Shown: positions 25,021-36,900, counted from the stretch's first letter. The stretch: DNA of 64,000 bases from Tragulus kanchil (GCA_022376925.1 JAIOJX010000032.1:103966794-104030793); one strand, 5' to 3'. Numbers and translations: made by a program. The notes: a model not told the origin generated them from the letters alone.

Positions 25021-25301
25021 ATTTTTTAAATGGTCTTTGGCTACACTGGGTGTTTGCTTCTGTGTGCAGGCTTTCTCTAGTAAGGTCGAGCGGGGGCCGC
25101 TCTCTAGTTGCGGTGCTTGGGCTCATGGCAGTGGCTTCTCTCAGTGTGGAGCGAGGGCCCTAGGTACAAGGGCTTCCATAGGTGTGGTGTGCAGGCTTCG
25201 TTGTCCCACAGCAGTTGGGATCTTAGTTCCTGGATCAGGGATCTGCCATGTTCCCTGCATTGGCAGATGGGTTCTTTATCACTGGACCGTCAGGAAGTCC
25301 C
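25021..25301 (-). mobile_element. tRNA-derived SINE (minus strand), second of a tandem pair
   Basis: Same family and orientation as the element at 24671 but clearly diverged from it (gggacttcctgacggtccag head, ctctagttgcggtgcttggg body). The divergence shows an independent, older insertion, unlike the 1.1-kb duplications. Confidence 0.8.
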
Positions 25302-25836
25302 TTTCTGGGTTTTAAGACGTTGTCTTCGCTTATTGCTGTAAGTCTTTAGCTCAGAGGACCAACTTGGTCATCCTGTCGTGGCTAACATTTCCTCCTGGTT
25401 CCTTGAACCCGGAGTGTTAGATGTGTCCACCCAGGGGCTGGCTGACCGTGGCATTCTGCTTGGGCCCTGCCCTGGACGTCCATGTGGGGACCATGTCACT
25501 GCCCTAGAGGAGCCCGCATGACATCCCTAGATAAGGCAGGATGTCCCTAGAGAAGGCCCGGCATTTGGAGTGCGCCTGGCTGGGCAGAGTAGGTCAGGCT
25601 CCACCAGGGAGGATGCCTGAGCTTTCAGCAGGCTGGGGAGGGTGAGCCTGCAGAGGACATCTCGCTGTCGCTTCCCTGTAGGTGGGCTGTGAGTGGCTGT
25701 GAGGCGTGGGGACTGTGGAAGCTTGGGGACCTAGGCCAGGCACCATCAGCTGTATCCCTGAAGTACCTGCAGAATGTGCCCTGTTCCGTAGGAGAAAGCT
25801 GGGCCCACAGTGGGTCCTGGAGGAGCTGGGCTGGAC

Positions 25837-28027
25837 GCCAAGAAGTGTTCCACATCCCTGTCACGCACAAGCCGTCTCTCAAGAATGGCTTCAGGGCAGG
25901 TGCAGGGACTTGATCAAAACGTGGCCTTTGGTGGGTCCTGCTGATGGTCCTGAACAGCTTGTCTTTTTAAAAAGATGTATTTATTTGGCCACATCTCGAG
26001 ACATGCAGAACTTCCGCTGAAGCAGGGATCAAACCTGTGCCCCCTGCAGTGGGCATGCGGCGTCTTAACCATTGGACTGCTGGGGGAGTCCCCTGGGATG
26101 CTTTCTGCAGAGCCCTCTGATGTGTTGTGCTCCACGCCCCACCGGGTCGATGATGGCTCCCGCGCTGAACTGTCCACGTCTAGAGTTTGAGTGGAATGGC
26201 CTGGCATTGGCCTCCACCACACCCGTGGCAGAGCCTTCCGGGGCCCTGCCGAAGAGGCTCTCAGAGCTGCTGGATGTTGCACCTCCCAACGCTGAAGTGG
26301 CAGGAAAGAGGAGGAGGAAGTGCAGGAGTTACACATCACTGGTCAGGGATCTCAGGAGATCTCAGATCGGAGGAGGATGGCAAGTCCATTAACAGCGTCT
26401 GGGGCAGACTGAGGCCCAGACAGGAAATGGGCACGCCTCCTTCCTTTTCCCAGACTCAGTAGCAGGGGTTTTCTGTGGTCTTGGACAGGTCACACTTCTG
26501 TCCTGCGACTCTCTTCTCCCCCGTAAATGAGGAGCATTGGAAGAGTTGATGATCTGTCAGGGCCACCAACAAACAGGTGACTGCTGGGCAGGTGTGGTTC
26601 TCCCCAGGCTTCTGGTGTACCTCATACTGGTGTACCAGTCCAGCCTGATACTCTGTGTACCTCAGGTCTGCCCATATCCACCACCTCAGTGGCCTTTCAG
26701 GTGGGTTGATTAGGCAGTACCTGGATGGAAGGCCTCCAGGGCGCACGTGGGGGAGATGGTCTAAATGGAGCTGGATGCAGAGTCATCCTGGCCAAGCAGG
26801 CTTCCAGATGCGCCTGTTTTGGGTTCTTGTAAAGCTTTCAGGTAGAAACCAGGAAGGCTTCCTTAGGGTAGGGTGGGGTCCGTGGAAACAGCTTCCAGTA
26901 TTACCATCTTTGAGGATTGGTCACGCACCAGGGGCGGGGTCTGCCAAGAAGTGTTCCACATCCCTGTCACGCACAAGCCGTCTCTCAAGAATGGCTTCAG
27001 GGCAGGTGCAGGGACTTGATCAAAACGTGGCCTTTGGTGGGTCCTGCTGATGGTCCTGAACAGCTTGTCTTTTTAAAAAGATGTATTTATTTGGCCACAT
27101 CTCGAGACATGCAGAACTTCCGCTGAAGCAGGGATCAAACCTGTGCCCCCTGCAGTGGGCATGCGGCGTCTTAACCATTGGACTGCTGGGGGAGTCCCCT
27201 GGGATGCTTTCTGCAGAGCCCTCTGATGTGTTGTGCTCCACGCCCCACCGGGTCGATGATGGCTCCCGCGCTGAACTGTCCACGTCTAGAGTTTGAGTGG
27301 AATGGCCTGGCATTGGCCTCCACCACACCCGTGGCAGAGCCTTCCGGGGCCCTGCCGAAGAGGCTCTCAGAGCTGCTGGATGTTGCACCTCCCAACGCTG
27401 AAGTGGCAGGAAAGAGGAGGAGGAAGTGCAGGAGTTACACATCACTGGTCAGGGATCTCAGGAGATCTCAGATCGGAGGAGGATGGCAAGTCCATTAACA
27501 GCGTCTGGGGCAGACTGAGGCCCAGACAGGAAATGGGCACGCCTCCTTCCTTTTCCCAGACTCAGTAGCAGGGGTTTTCTGTGGTCTTGGACAGGTCACA
27601 CTTCTGTCCTGCGACTCTCTTCTCCCCCGTAAATGAGGAGCATTGGAAGAGTTGATGATCTGTCAGGGCCACCAACAAACAGGTGACTGCTGGGCAGGTG
27701 TGGTTCTCCCCAGGCTTCTGGTGTACCTCATACTGGTGTACCAGTCCAGCCTGATACTCTGTGTACCTCAGGTCTGCCCATATCCACCACCTCAGTGGCC
27801 TTTCAGGTGGGTTGATTAGGCAGTACCTGGATGGAAGGCCTCCAGGGCGCACGTGGGGGAGATGGTCTAAATGGAGCTGGATGCAGAGTCATCCTGGCCA
27901 AGCAGGCTTCCAGATGCGCCTGTTTTGGGTTCTTGTAAAGCTTTCAGGTAGAAACCAGGAAGGCTTCCTTAGGGTAGGGTGGGGTCCTGCGTGGAAACAG
28001 CTTCCAGTATTACCATCTTTGAGGATT
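25837..28027 (+). repeat. Direct duplication 5 (25837-26918 and 26943-28027)
   Basis: Copies of 1082 and 1085 bp, offset 1106 then 1109. The visible difference is ggggtccgtgg against ggggtcctgcgtgg (3 bases). The 24-base join 26919-26942 is not a plain continuation of either flank. Each copy carries the same minus-strand SINE remnant. Copy 2 overlaps duplication 6 by 135 bp (27893-28027). Confidence 0.97.
25964..26093 (-). mobile_element. tRNA-derived SINE remnant (repeated at 27070-27199)
   Basis: Minus-strand reading starts ggggactcccccagcagtcc, then ccaatggttaagacgccgca and a degraded B box, ending at an A-rich stretch. The copy at 27070-27199 belongs to duplication 5, offset 1106. Confidence 0.75.
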
Positions 28028-30125
28028 CCTGCCTCTCTCGCCTTATACCTCCATCCCTGCTGCCTGCCTGCCAGATCTGTGCCAGGTTTGGGGAAAAGAA
28101 AAGCCAGTATCCCAACAAAGGTCAGAATCTTAAAGCAAGGTGGGATTTTTTTGTTTTTGTTTTGTTTATTTGTTTTGTCTACCTCCTACATAGCCTTTTG
28201 CCTGAGTGGGTAGCAAGTTGGAAAGACCAAAGGTCTGACTTCTCTAAACTCACCTGTCAGTCTCTGGTTGAGAATGCAGACTAGAGAGAGAGGAACCTTT
28301 TTTTGTCTTTTTTGTGGTTTAATAAAGCACAGGGCAGCAGATGCCACGCAGCCTCGTGAAGATGGGCAGCCCATCTGTCGTCATCTTTGCTCTGCTCCGG
28401 AGCACAAGCCAGGTGGGGACAGAACCTGGGCACAGGTATAGGAAGGGGGAGCTTCGAGGCTTGAGTGGAGGTAGCAGAGATGCAGAGCATGGAGATGTAG
28501 CAAACTGTGGTAACCCATTTGGCCAGGTGGGCATCTGGCTCCGTGCAAGAAAAGCTCCCGGGCCTGCAGTGCTCCCGGTGGTGCTGGGGGCCATGCTGGG
28601 AGGTCCAGAAGCAGAACCTGACTGGATCTAGTAAGGTGAAGGCGGAGCTGTATCTTTTCCTGGGTCCAGATGGTGGTGGGCTTTTCTCTGCAGATGACCG
28701 ACTGGCCTGGGCTAGGGTTCCCGTGGCCTCAGTATTCCAGACCCTGGCTCCAAGTCAGAGCAGAGACTTCAGAAGTACCGCCTCCTCTCTGGGCTCATCA
28801 GCCCCACTCCCCACGGCTGCCCCACAGAGCAGGGAGGTTGCTGGGGCTGGCCTGGGGCCTCATGGACCAGTCACACTCCTTTACTACTTGTCGTCTGTCT
28901 TGAGGCAGCTGCATTGAGGCCAGGTTGTTCCATGTCCCCTTACCAGGGCACAGGCAGCAGAGTCCCGAAGGAAGCTTCTAGGGGGTGGTGCGTCTCTGCT
29001 CTTTGGACCTGGCCAAGCAGGCTTCCAGATGCGCCTGTTTTGGGTTCTTGTAAAGCTTTCAGGTAGAAACCAGGAAGGCTTCCTTAGGGTAGGGTGGGGT
29101 CCTGCGTGGAAACAGCTTCCAGTATTACCATCTTTGAGGATTCCTGCCTCTCTCGCCTTATACCTCCATCCCTGCTGCCTGCCTGCCAGATCTGTGCCAG
29201 GTTTGGGGAAAAGAAAAGCCAGTATCCCAACAAAGGTCAGAATCTTAAAGCAAGGTGGGATTTTTTTGTTTTTGTTTTGTTTATTTGTTTTGTCTACCTC
29301 CTACATAGCCTTTTGCCTGAGTGGGTAGCAAGTTGGAAAGACCAAAGGTCTGACTTCTCTAAACTCACCTGTCAGTCTCTGGTTGAGAATGCAGACTAGA
29401 GAGAGAGGAACCTTTTTTTGTCTTTTTTGTGGTTTAATAAAGCACAGGGCAGCAGATGCCACGCAGCCTCGTGAAGATGGGCAGCCCATCTGTCGTCATC
29501 TTTGCTCTGCTCCGGAGCACAAGCCAGGTGGGGACAGAACCTGGGCACAGGTATAGGAAGGGGGAGCTTCGAGGCTTGAGTGGAGGTAGCAGAGATGCAG
29601 AGCATGGAGATGTAGCAAACTGTGGTAACCCATTTGGCCAGGTGGGCATCTGGCTCCGTGCAAGAAAAGCTCCCGGGCCTGCAGTGCTCCCGGTGGTGCT
29701 GGGGGCCATGCTGGGAGGTCCAGAAGCAGAACCTGACTGGATCTAGTAAGGTGAAGGCGGAGCTGTATCTTTTCCTGGGTCCAGATGGTGGTGGGCTTTT
29801 CTCTGCAGATGACCGACTGGCCTGGGCTAGGGTTCCCGTGGCCTCAGTATTCCAGACCCTGGCTCCAAGTCAGAGCAGAGACTTCAGAAGTACCGCCTCC
29901 TCTCTGGGCTCATCAGCCCCACTCCCCACGGCTGCCCCACAGAGCAGGGAGGTTGCTGGGGCTGGCCTGGGGCCTCATGGACCAGTCACACTCCTTTACT
30001 ACTTGTCGTCTGTCTTGAGGCAGCTGCATTGAGGCCAGGTTGTTCCATGTCCCCTTACCAGGGCACAGGCAGCAGAGTCCCGAAGGAAGCTTCTAGGGGG
30101 TGGTGCGTCTCTGCTCTTTGGACCT
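27893..30125 (+). repeat. Direct duplication 6 (27893-29010 and 29008-30125)
   Basis: A head-to-tail duplication of 1118 bp, period 1115. I noticed no base differences. The copies share the three bases cct at the junction and have no spacer. As the cleanest of the set it is the best single test case for real tandem duplication against overlap artefact. Confidence 0.98.
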
Positions 30126-30186
30126 TCAGGGGCCTGGGCGGCTGGAAGGCAGGGCTGAAAGGAGGCTCAGAAAAGACTCAGCGTTC

Positions 30187-30446
30187 GGGCTTCCCTGGTG
30201 GTCTAGTGGATAAGGACACCGCCTTGCAGTGCAAGGGGCACTGGTTTGATCCCTGGTCTGGGAGGATCCCACGTGCTGTGGAGCGGCTGGACCAATGTGT
30301 CCAGTTACCGAGCCGGAGCTCTGGAGGGCGCGACAACAGAGGCCACTGCGATGGGAGGCCCACACGGGCCAAAGAACAAAAAGATGGATGAAAACAGATA
30401 AATGAAAGACCAGTAGAAGTGGCCCGCCCGCCCCCTGCCCCCCTCC
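30187..30446 (+). mobile_element. Cetartiodactyl tRNA-derived SINE (plus strand)
   Basis: Head gggcttccctggtggtctag, then aaggacaccgccttgcagtg, a B-box-like gtttgatccctgg, the cggagctctggagggcg body and an A-rich end. An imperfect flank repeat (aaaagactcagcgttc before, aaaagactgtgttc after) probably marks the target duplication. It is the same family as the minus-strand elements at 2275 and 60893. Confidence 0.85.
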
Positions 30447-30779
30447 AAAAAAGACTGTGTTCGAGTGTTGGCCCTGAGCAAGCGCTGCCGTTGACCGAGG
30501 CCCCCGTGGGGTCTGAGGGGCTTTACTTAACTTTTTCTATGATCACTCAGCAAGCCAGACTCTCCTGGCCTCCCCTGGCTGCCGGGGTGCTCAGGTGTGA
30601 GAGCCCTGCCCCAGCGCCACAGCCGGCCCTGTGGATCCCAGTGTCACCCGGGAGGGCGGCTGAGGCTCCGGAGGGAGGAGGCGCTCCTTCCTGCCAAGAG
30701 CTGAGGACCTGACAGAAGGCCTTTTGCTCCCTCCTGGCAACTGGACCTCACCCTTGAGCCCTCCTCTTGCGTGCTTTTC

Positions 30780-31135
30780 ATTTTCCCTTTTGGGGGGCTG
30801 GCTCCAAATTATCTAATTTTGTTTACATTGCACCCAAGTTTCGTGGTACAAAAGACTTGCAGGTGCAAATATGTCCCGCCTTCATTAACTTCCCCTCCCT
30901 TTTTAATTTATGGGATTTCAATTTTCCTTCCCTGTACTGTTAATTAGGGGACCCTCTAATCAGTGCCATTATCACAGTGGTATTCATGTTTAGGAAAGCC
31001 GCTAAACAAATGCTTGCAAAATTGCTAAATGGCTAATTAATGTCTGTTAATTAAGAAAATTGCTCATGGTAACAAACCATGCCGTTGCTGGCAGCCGCTA
31101 GAAAGACACACACTTGTTGAAATTAGTTAGTGTGG
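30780..31135. promoter_or_regulatory. Candidate conserved regulatory island (TAATTA-rich)
   Basis: About 350 bp of AT-rich, repeat-free intron with dense homeodomain-type cores: attatctaattttg, actgttaattagggg, ccctctaatcag, ggctaattaatgtctg, gttaattaagaaaattg. It also has a tttgtttacattg forkhead-like word (TGTTTAC) and ccattatcacagtgg. The sharp contrast with flanks above 60% GC and the intact look suggest constraint. Enhancer function is inference only. Confidence 0.4.
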
Positions 31136-31559
31136 CAGGTAGGGGAACATCTGCTCCGCGGAGCTTTCCGGAAGTGAGCAGCCCCACGCTGGAGCGAGAA
31201 GCCCCGGGCCTGTCCTGGGCCTGGCCCCCTTGCCCCTCTGTGCACACTCCTCTCTGTCTCCAGGCCCACTGGCCCCCGCCCCCACTCCCCTCTCAAGGCT
31301 GAGCTTCCTGAGCCGGCAGCAGGCTGGGCAGCCTGGCTTTCAGGGAGGAGACTGAGGAAGAAAACCAGGCCTGGGTCTCCCCAAAGAGTCATTTTCCTTC
31401 CCCTTTTTTGATGAAACCACACTTCTCCTCCATGCATATTTGGAATTTTTCTCTTATTTTCAAGGGCAGTAGCATAGCTCTGGGCAGAAGGAGTAAATGA
31501 GGGTAGGGCTCTCCTCACCAGCACCAGCCTCTTGCTCTGAATGTCCCACGTGGGCCACA

Positions 31560-31830
31560 AGGTGCTTCCCTGACCATATTTTCATGCTTTTTGGCTGTGA
31601 CCCACAGAAGAAAGTATAATCGATGCAGTGACCCAGTACACACACAGACACACTGATAAATAGAGATTAATGAAAAGTATTTCCTTAAAACACACAAAGC
31701 TGGCTGATATTTTCTGTTCTATTTTTTTAATTCTGTTCCAGGTTTTTTAAAAACAGTGGTCGCAACCCACTAAATTCATCTCATCACCCACTAATGGGCT
31801 GCAACCCACGGTTTGATCAGTTCTGTGGTT
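31560..31830. repeat. Probable old DNA-transposon relic
   Basis: Contains gctttttggctgtgaccc near one end and gtcgcaacccactaaattca followed by cacccactaatgggctgcaa near the other, words I associate with an old mammalian DNA transposon family. No clear terminal repeats or coding remnants. Family and borders uncertain. Confidence 0.3.
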
Positions 31831-32370
31831 GATGTGAGATCTTCCGCCCATCTCTTCTGCAGGGAGTCAAGGCTGGCATAGCCCAGAGCTTCAGCGGTCC
31901 GCTTAGGACTGGGGTGGCTTACTGCCCGCTGGAGTGGATAGCCCCCGTATCTCCCCCTCCCCCGGCCATGTGCCCCGCTCCCCGCCACACCCTCCCAGGT
32001 CTGGGCTGTGGAGGCCGGGAGGAGCCTTGGACCCATCAAGCTCCTTCTCCTGTCTTCTTCCAGTTGTGTGGCCATGGCCATTTCTCCTCCTCCCCTGACA
32101 CTCGTCGTCATCAGTGATAGAAATAGGAGTGAGAAACCCACCTCCCGGGGCCAGTTTCGGGGGAAGGTGTGTAATGAAGTGCTCTGAGTGGTCACTGGGT
32201 GACTGTCCTCCTCTTGTTCCCCATGCGTTCAAGCTCTGGCACTGCCTCACCCCTCCTGTCTGTTCCCATTCATCCACCAGAGCCTCTCCCCTCCGTACGC
32301 TGGTCCTAGCCCAGGAAGTGGCACATAGGCATCCTGCAGGGTCGGTTTCTGTGCTTCCCTGAGAGCCCCG

Positions 32371-32569
32371 GGGCTTCACTGGTGGCCCGGCAGTAAAGGA
32401 TCTGCCTGTACTGCAGGAGATGCAGGTTCGATCCCTGGATTGGGAAGGTCCTCCAGAGGAGGAAATGGCAACCCACTCCAGTATTCTTGCTGGGAAAATC
32501 CCATGGACAGAGGAGCCTGGCATCCATAGGGCTGTAGAGTTAGATACGACTGAGGGACTGAGCCCCACA
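32371..32569 (+). mobile_element. Bov-tA/BovA-type SINE
   Basis: Head gggcttcactggtggcccgg, B box ggttcgatccctggattggg, then the BovA body (ggaggaaatggcaacccact, gggaaaatcccatggacag) and a closing gagttagatacgactgaggg. It lies about 340 bp upstream of the cassette exon at 32911. A long minus-strand open frame across it is not a gene. Confidence 0.9.
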
Positions 32570-32910
32570 CCCTGTGGACCCTGAGCCTGTCTCAACCAAC
32601 GTATTTGACATGGCAAACTCTGCTGCAACGGCAGTCCGTGCCAGCCTGCTCCTGCGTTGCTTCCACAAAGGAGCTTGGTTTTATTTGTCGTGCCTCTGAA
32701 TCCCTCGTGAATGCGTGGATCAGCTTCTCTCCCTCCCGCCCGCCCGTGAGCCGGTGACCCCAGCAGCAGCTCGCCCCTCCCTGCCCACCAGAGCCCGCCG
32801 CCCGCACGCCCGCCCTTCGTTTTTGGTTTAATTTTTTGTTCTTTTAAGCTTCTCCTGCGCTTCTCCATGTGCTGTGATCTATAACCTGCCTCTACTGTCT
32901 GGCCTCACAG

Positions 32911-32991
32911 GGTCCTCCGGGGTCACAGCCCTCGCCGCACGCACAGCCTCCACCTCACAATCCCAGCAGCATGATGGGACCCCACAGTCAG
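32911..32991 (+). CDS. SSBP3: SSBP3 cassette exon (27 codons, GPPGSQPSPHAQ...GPHSQ)
   Basis: 81 bp, phase 0 to 0, after ggcctcacag and before donor gtaacg. It encodes a Pro/His/Ser-rich segment starting GPPGSQPSPHAQ and ending SMMGPHSQ. Its length and position match the 27-residue segment missing from the shorter known SSBP3 isoform, so it is very probably alternatively spliced; SSBP2 has no counterpart of this segment in its usual form. The preceding intron is long, and a Bov-tA SINE lies 340 bp upstream. Confidence 0.96.
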
Positions 32992-33876
32992 GTAACGCAC
33001 TGTGGCTCGCCCGCCCGCCGGCCGGGGGGCGCGGGGCACCAGGAGGACAGAGCCCGCAGAGGGAAAACAGAAACCACCACGTGCTTTCGCCACGGCCTTG
33101 GAGGCTTTCCTGACCAAGGAGATGCTCCCTCCTCCCCCACCCCCGAGTAGATCTTTTCTCTTCCCAGAGATAGTCTTCATTCCCTTGGACATCACACCCT
33201 GCTTGGATACGAAACCAAAAGAAAAGACAGTTTCTGTGACCTTGTCAGCGGCCTCTGCGTTTTTGTTTTCTCCTCTCTCACTTTTGGTTTGGTTTTTGAG
33301 TTTGGTTAACCATTGTTTGTAACCGATGCTGCATCCCTCGCCTTTTCCGTGTGCACTCTTCGCTGCTGAGAAAGCTTTCCTGCCCATTGCCCTGCATCGA
33401 GTTAGGGCGCCCGCTGTCCCCGCACCGTTTCCATGGTGTACCCCCGCCCCCTCTCCTCGCTCCTCTTCCTCACCCCCTTGTCGGTGTTGTGAGTGCGTAT
33501 GAGCGTGCGTCCAGCTTTGTCTACACACTGGAAAAGATCCTGCGCGAGCCCCTTTGAGGTTCTTCCACCTGCCCTCACCTAGAGCAGAGCTCTCCCCTCC
33601 CCGCTGCATTGATGTAACTGCTCCCCTGCGTCCAGTGCCGAGCCCCAGCCGCTGCCCCGGCACCCAGAGTGGATCTCTGCCAGCAGGTGCAGGTGTGCCT
33701 CGATCACTCCTTCCGCCCAAAGGAAGCTTTGCCCGGAGGGATGAGGCCACCGGCAGGAAGAGAGTTTAAAAGATCACTAGTCGTAACAAAACTGGACTTT
33801 GTGGAGTGGCGCGCATTTGTGTCTATGGCCGTGTGGTCCTGCAGGCAGTCATTGAGCTAATGCCCTGTAATTGCAG
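32992..33876 (+). other. SSBP3: 885-bp intron between the two cassette exons
   Basis: No repeat was recognised. The stretch includes T-rich tracts (tttttgttttctcctctctc, tttggtttggtttttgag) near 33260-33305 that could bind PTB- or CELF-type splicing regulators, and a non-repetitive stretch just upstream of the next exon. A 275-codon minus-strand frame covers most of it and runs into the upstream exon in antisense; it is judged fortuitous. Confidence 0.7.
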
Positions 33877-33936
33877 CCTTTCATGTCACCGCGATATGCT
33901 GGCGGCCCCCGGCCCCCGATCAGAATGGGAAACCAG
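33877..33936 (+). CDS. SSBP3: SSBP3 cassette exon (20 codons, [10 protein letters not shown]...RMGNQ)
   Basis: 60 bp, phase 0 to 0. It encodes [14 protein letters not shown] followed by IRMGNQ. The 3' splice site is weak: the pyrimidine tract before cag is broken by purines (ccctgtaattgcag). The donor is gtattg, not the canonical gtaagt. Weak sites and an in-frame length fit skipping, and a human SSBP3 isoform lacking 20 residues at this place is known. Skipping either or both cassettes keeps the reading frame into the exon at 38813. Confidence 0.96.
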
Positions 33937-36900
33937 GTATTGTACCTTTTCATGTTCTCTCCCCTCCCTCGGCCGCCCTTGACCCCAGCTGGACTTGGAC
34001 TCTAAACCTGCGAGAAGGGTCGGGAGGTGGAGGGACAGTTTTCATGTGGGAGGCAGCTTATAACAGGCCCCCAGAGAGGGCTGTGTTTCTGTTCGGTGCC
34101 GCACGCAGCCCCTCCAGCGCTGCACTCGCCTCTCCCGGTAGGCTGTGGGCAGCCAGGTCTGGAACGGCTGGCTGGGCAGGCAGGGTTCCCGCACTGCCAG
34201 AGAAGGTGGTAATGCCCCAGCCACTCCTGGCCAGCCCTTTCTTGGAAACGGGTCTTCCTCCTTAATGAAAGTTAATTGACAGCGTGCATTTTTTTCCTGG
34301 ATGCTTTTGAGAATTGACAAGGGTGGTAAATACAATCCCGCTATTTGGGGAGAAATGCCCTGTAGGAATAGATGTAGCAAGCAGGACGTTGGCGAGTTTT
34401 TAAGTCATGTCTGCCTGCTTCCCAGACCCAGCTCAAAAGAATGACCCTGTTTGTATTATTAGAAAAGTGGTCTGCTTATGGGGTGGGCTTTCCAGCCTGG
34501 GGTTGTATGCCTTAAGCTGGCCCATTAGGGTTGGCAGTTCTCGGTGGTCTGGAGAAGTCGATCCCCGGCTGCCTTCTGTGGTTCCGCCCATCCAGGGGCA
34601 GGAAGAGGGCTGCAGAGGTAAAGATGAGGATCTTCTTTTGAAGGTAGACAGGCTTCAAAGAAGCTTTAATGAAACATCAGGAAAGTTTCATTTCATGCCC
34701 CGATATTTCTGTGTACATCATTCTCAAGAGTGGCCTTGCAGAAGCCCATCAGGGAGTGTGACAGCAGTGCCAGCTGCCTCCTGTCTTTGGAGCTGGGAGG
34801 TCAGTCACCAGCTAGCTTGGCATTACCTGAATGTGATTCCTTTTGTTCTCAAGAAAGCCTGTGGGTAAGATAATACGAGGACTTTGGAGAGATGCTCATA
34901 ACTGAGGAACTCTAGCCTTGTTAGATAGCCTGCCAGTTTCCACTTTTTTTCTCCAGAAATCTTTTCTTTCTTAAATTCTCTGACATGAAGGGGAAAAATT
35001 TGGACAAGAATTAGAGACCCAGCTTTTGGAGCAAAGAGCCACCGTAGGCTACAGCACAGACGAGGACCCAGGGTCGCAGTGGAGCAGTGACTTCGGTGCA
35101 CGTTCCAGTGCACTGGGCTCATGGCCATCTCTAGCTCCCCTGGTTCAGCTGGCCTCACCCATGCAGGGGCCCCTCCTGCCCGTCCGTGGCTCTCCTTAGC
35201 CCAAACTGCCCCCCTTCCCAAGGAGAGAACAGATGCTTCGTATATCATAATTGTGGCCCTTCCTCCAGCAGTTAAGAAACACGAGAGGAAACATGTTTGT
35301 TTCTGTTTATCAATTAGCAGGAGCAAGTGACTGAGAGAGCGAACAGAGAATAAATCTGTCATCTATACCTCGCTTTACAAATCCACGGGGCCAGCCTCCC
35401 CACCGCCCCCCCATTGGAAATCCACCTCTCTTTCCAGCTTCTTGTGAACTCAAGAGATTTGTCCTCCAAGTGGGGATGTGTCCGTTTCCTGGGAATGGCT
35501 CCAGGCATCTCATGAAGCATGGCTCATTTGGGGCTGCTGGTCCCATGGGAGCCTTCATGCCACCTGAGGTAGCTCAGCCTTCCCTGGGGCAGGAGGAAGA
35601 GGGAGCTCAGGCTCACATGACCCTCCTGGGTTAGGGTGATCTCAGGGAGACCAGGAGCTAAGGGTCATTGACCTTGAAGGCCATTGTCCCCCTGCCTCGC
35701 TGGCTAGGGTTCGGTGCCTTGTACAGAAAGCATGGGTGTTTCAAGCAAGGGTGGCTGAGTGGGCGGTGAACAGTAGGGTTCTGGAGCAGAGGGATAGAAT
35801 CTGGGGTTATCAGGCTGCACATCACGTCCCAGCGGCGCCCCTGCCCCACCAACCCGCAGATGTGGGGCAGCTGAGTGACCGACCGAGCAGCTGCTGCGGG
35901 GCTCTGTCCGTCCCCTGGGCACACACTCGATGTGCCGGAGGCGAGGCACTGGCCTACTTCCAGGAGCCCGCGGGACAGCCCCCGAGCGTCTCTCCCTAGC
36001 AGGCCCAAGAGGGTGTGCACGGCACACACCTGCAGTCCTGGGTATGAGCCATTCCTTTTCTTCTTTCTCAGGCCTGAGGACTTCCCTCGCAGTGCGAGCC
36101 CTTTTACCTTGGTCGTGGCACACCTTCCTGCCCTGGTAGAGGAGGCCCAGGGCTCATCTCAGAGTCACTCCAGAGAGAAGTGACTCCGGATCCCGCTGGG
36201 CCTCGGGGCAGCCCTGCCCTGGTCCTGAGTCCTGACACACAGCAGGGTTAGGGAAGCCCACGGAAGAGCCTCCCACCTGACTGGTGGGCAGCACTGCACT
36301 GCCTGGACAGGAAGCGGTTGTCTGACCCCCACGGCCACTCCACCAGAGTTAGATGGGGGCTAACCAAGACCTGGGGATCCCCCTGGCACCTCTACATCCC
36401 AGGACCCCCCAAACCAGACAGCCTTTGTGGCAAGCCTTTTTGTGTCCTCTGAGAGTCCTGTAGCCAGGCTTGAGATATCCCAAACCCCCAGTGGGCAGAC
36501 TCAAGCCAGACAAGTGATGCAGAGCCTGGGAACTCGGGGGAGGAAGCAGAGTGGGGGAGAGCACGAGATCGAGGCACCTAAAGCCCTGGGCCAGAGGGAG
36601 AGACCGCCACGGCCCTGGGCAGAGGAAAATGGCAGGTGTCGAATCCCCTTCCCAACAGTAGTACCTGAGGCTGGCGTGGCCCTCCGTACATCTCCCTCCC
36701 GGATACACACACACACCTATTCTGAAGCTAGGGTGATCTCAGGAGACCAGGAGCTAAGGGTCATTGACCTTGAAGGCCATTGTCCCCTGCCTCGCTGGCT
36801 AGGGTTCGTGCCTTGTACAGAAAGCATGGGTGTTTCAAGCAAGGGTGGCTGAGTGGGCGGTGAACAGTAGGGTTCTGGAGCAGAGGGATAGAATCTGGGG

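Larger units (their letters stand above)
4625..32910 (+). other. SSBP3: Large intron (28.3 kb as presented)
   Basis: Non-coding. It contains six of the thirteen direct duplications: 5601-7767, 13262-15476, 15185-17391, 17266-19440, 25837-28027 and 27893-30125. It also holds Bov-tA and other SINEs, an hAT-like element at about 22621-22790, MIR-like pieces, and AT-rich islands at 23850-24020 and 30780-31130. After removing one copy per duplication the intron would be about 21.7 kb. The stretches 7770-13260, 19441-22180 and 30720-32370 carry no recognisable gene, only unique GC-rich intron with scattered MIR-like fragments. The 321-codon minus-strand frame near 32 kb crosses a SINE and looks like chance. 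Confidence 0.85.

Noticed and set aside
31903..32868. 321-codon minus-strand open frame
   Set aside because: It crosses a complete SINE (32371-32569) and lies in GC-rich intron where stops are rare. It has no recognisable domain, splice support or family-like composition.
32923..33750. 275-codon minus-strand open frame
   Set aside because: Antisense to the SSBP3 exon at 32911-32991 and the following intron; low-complexity and basic, with no known fold. Best explained by GC-rich composition.
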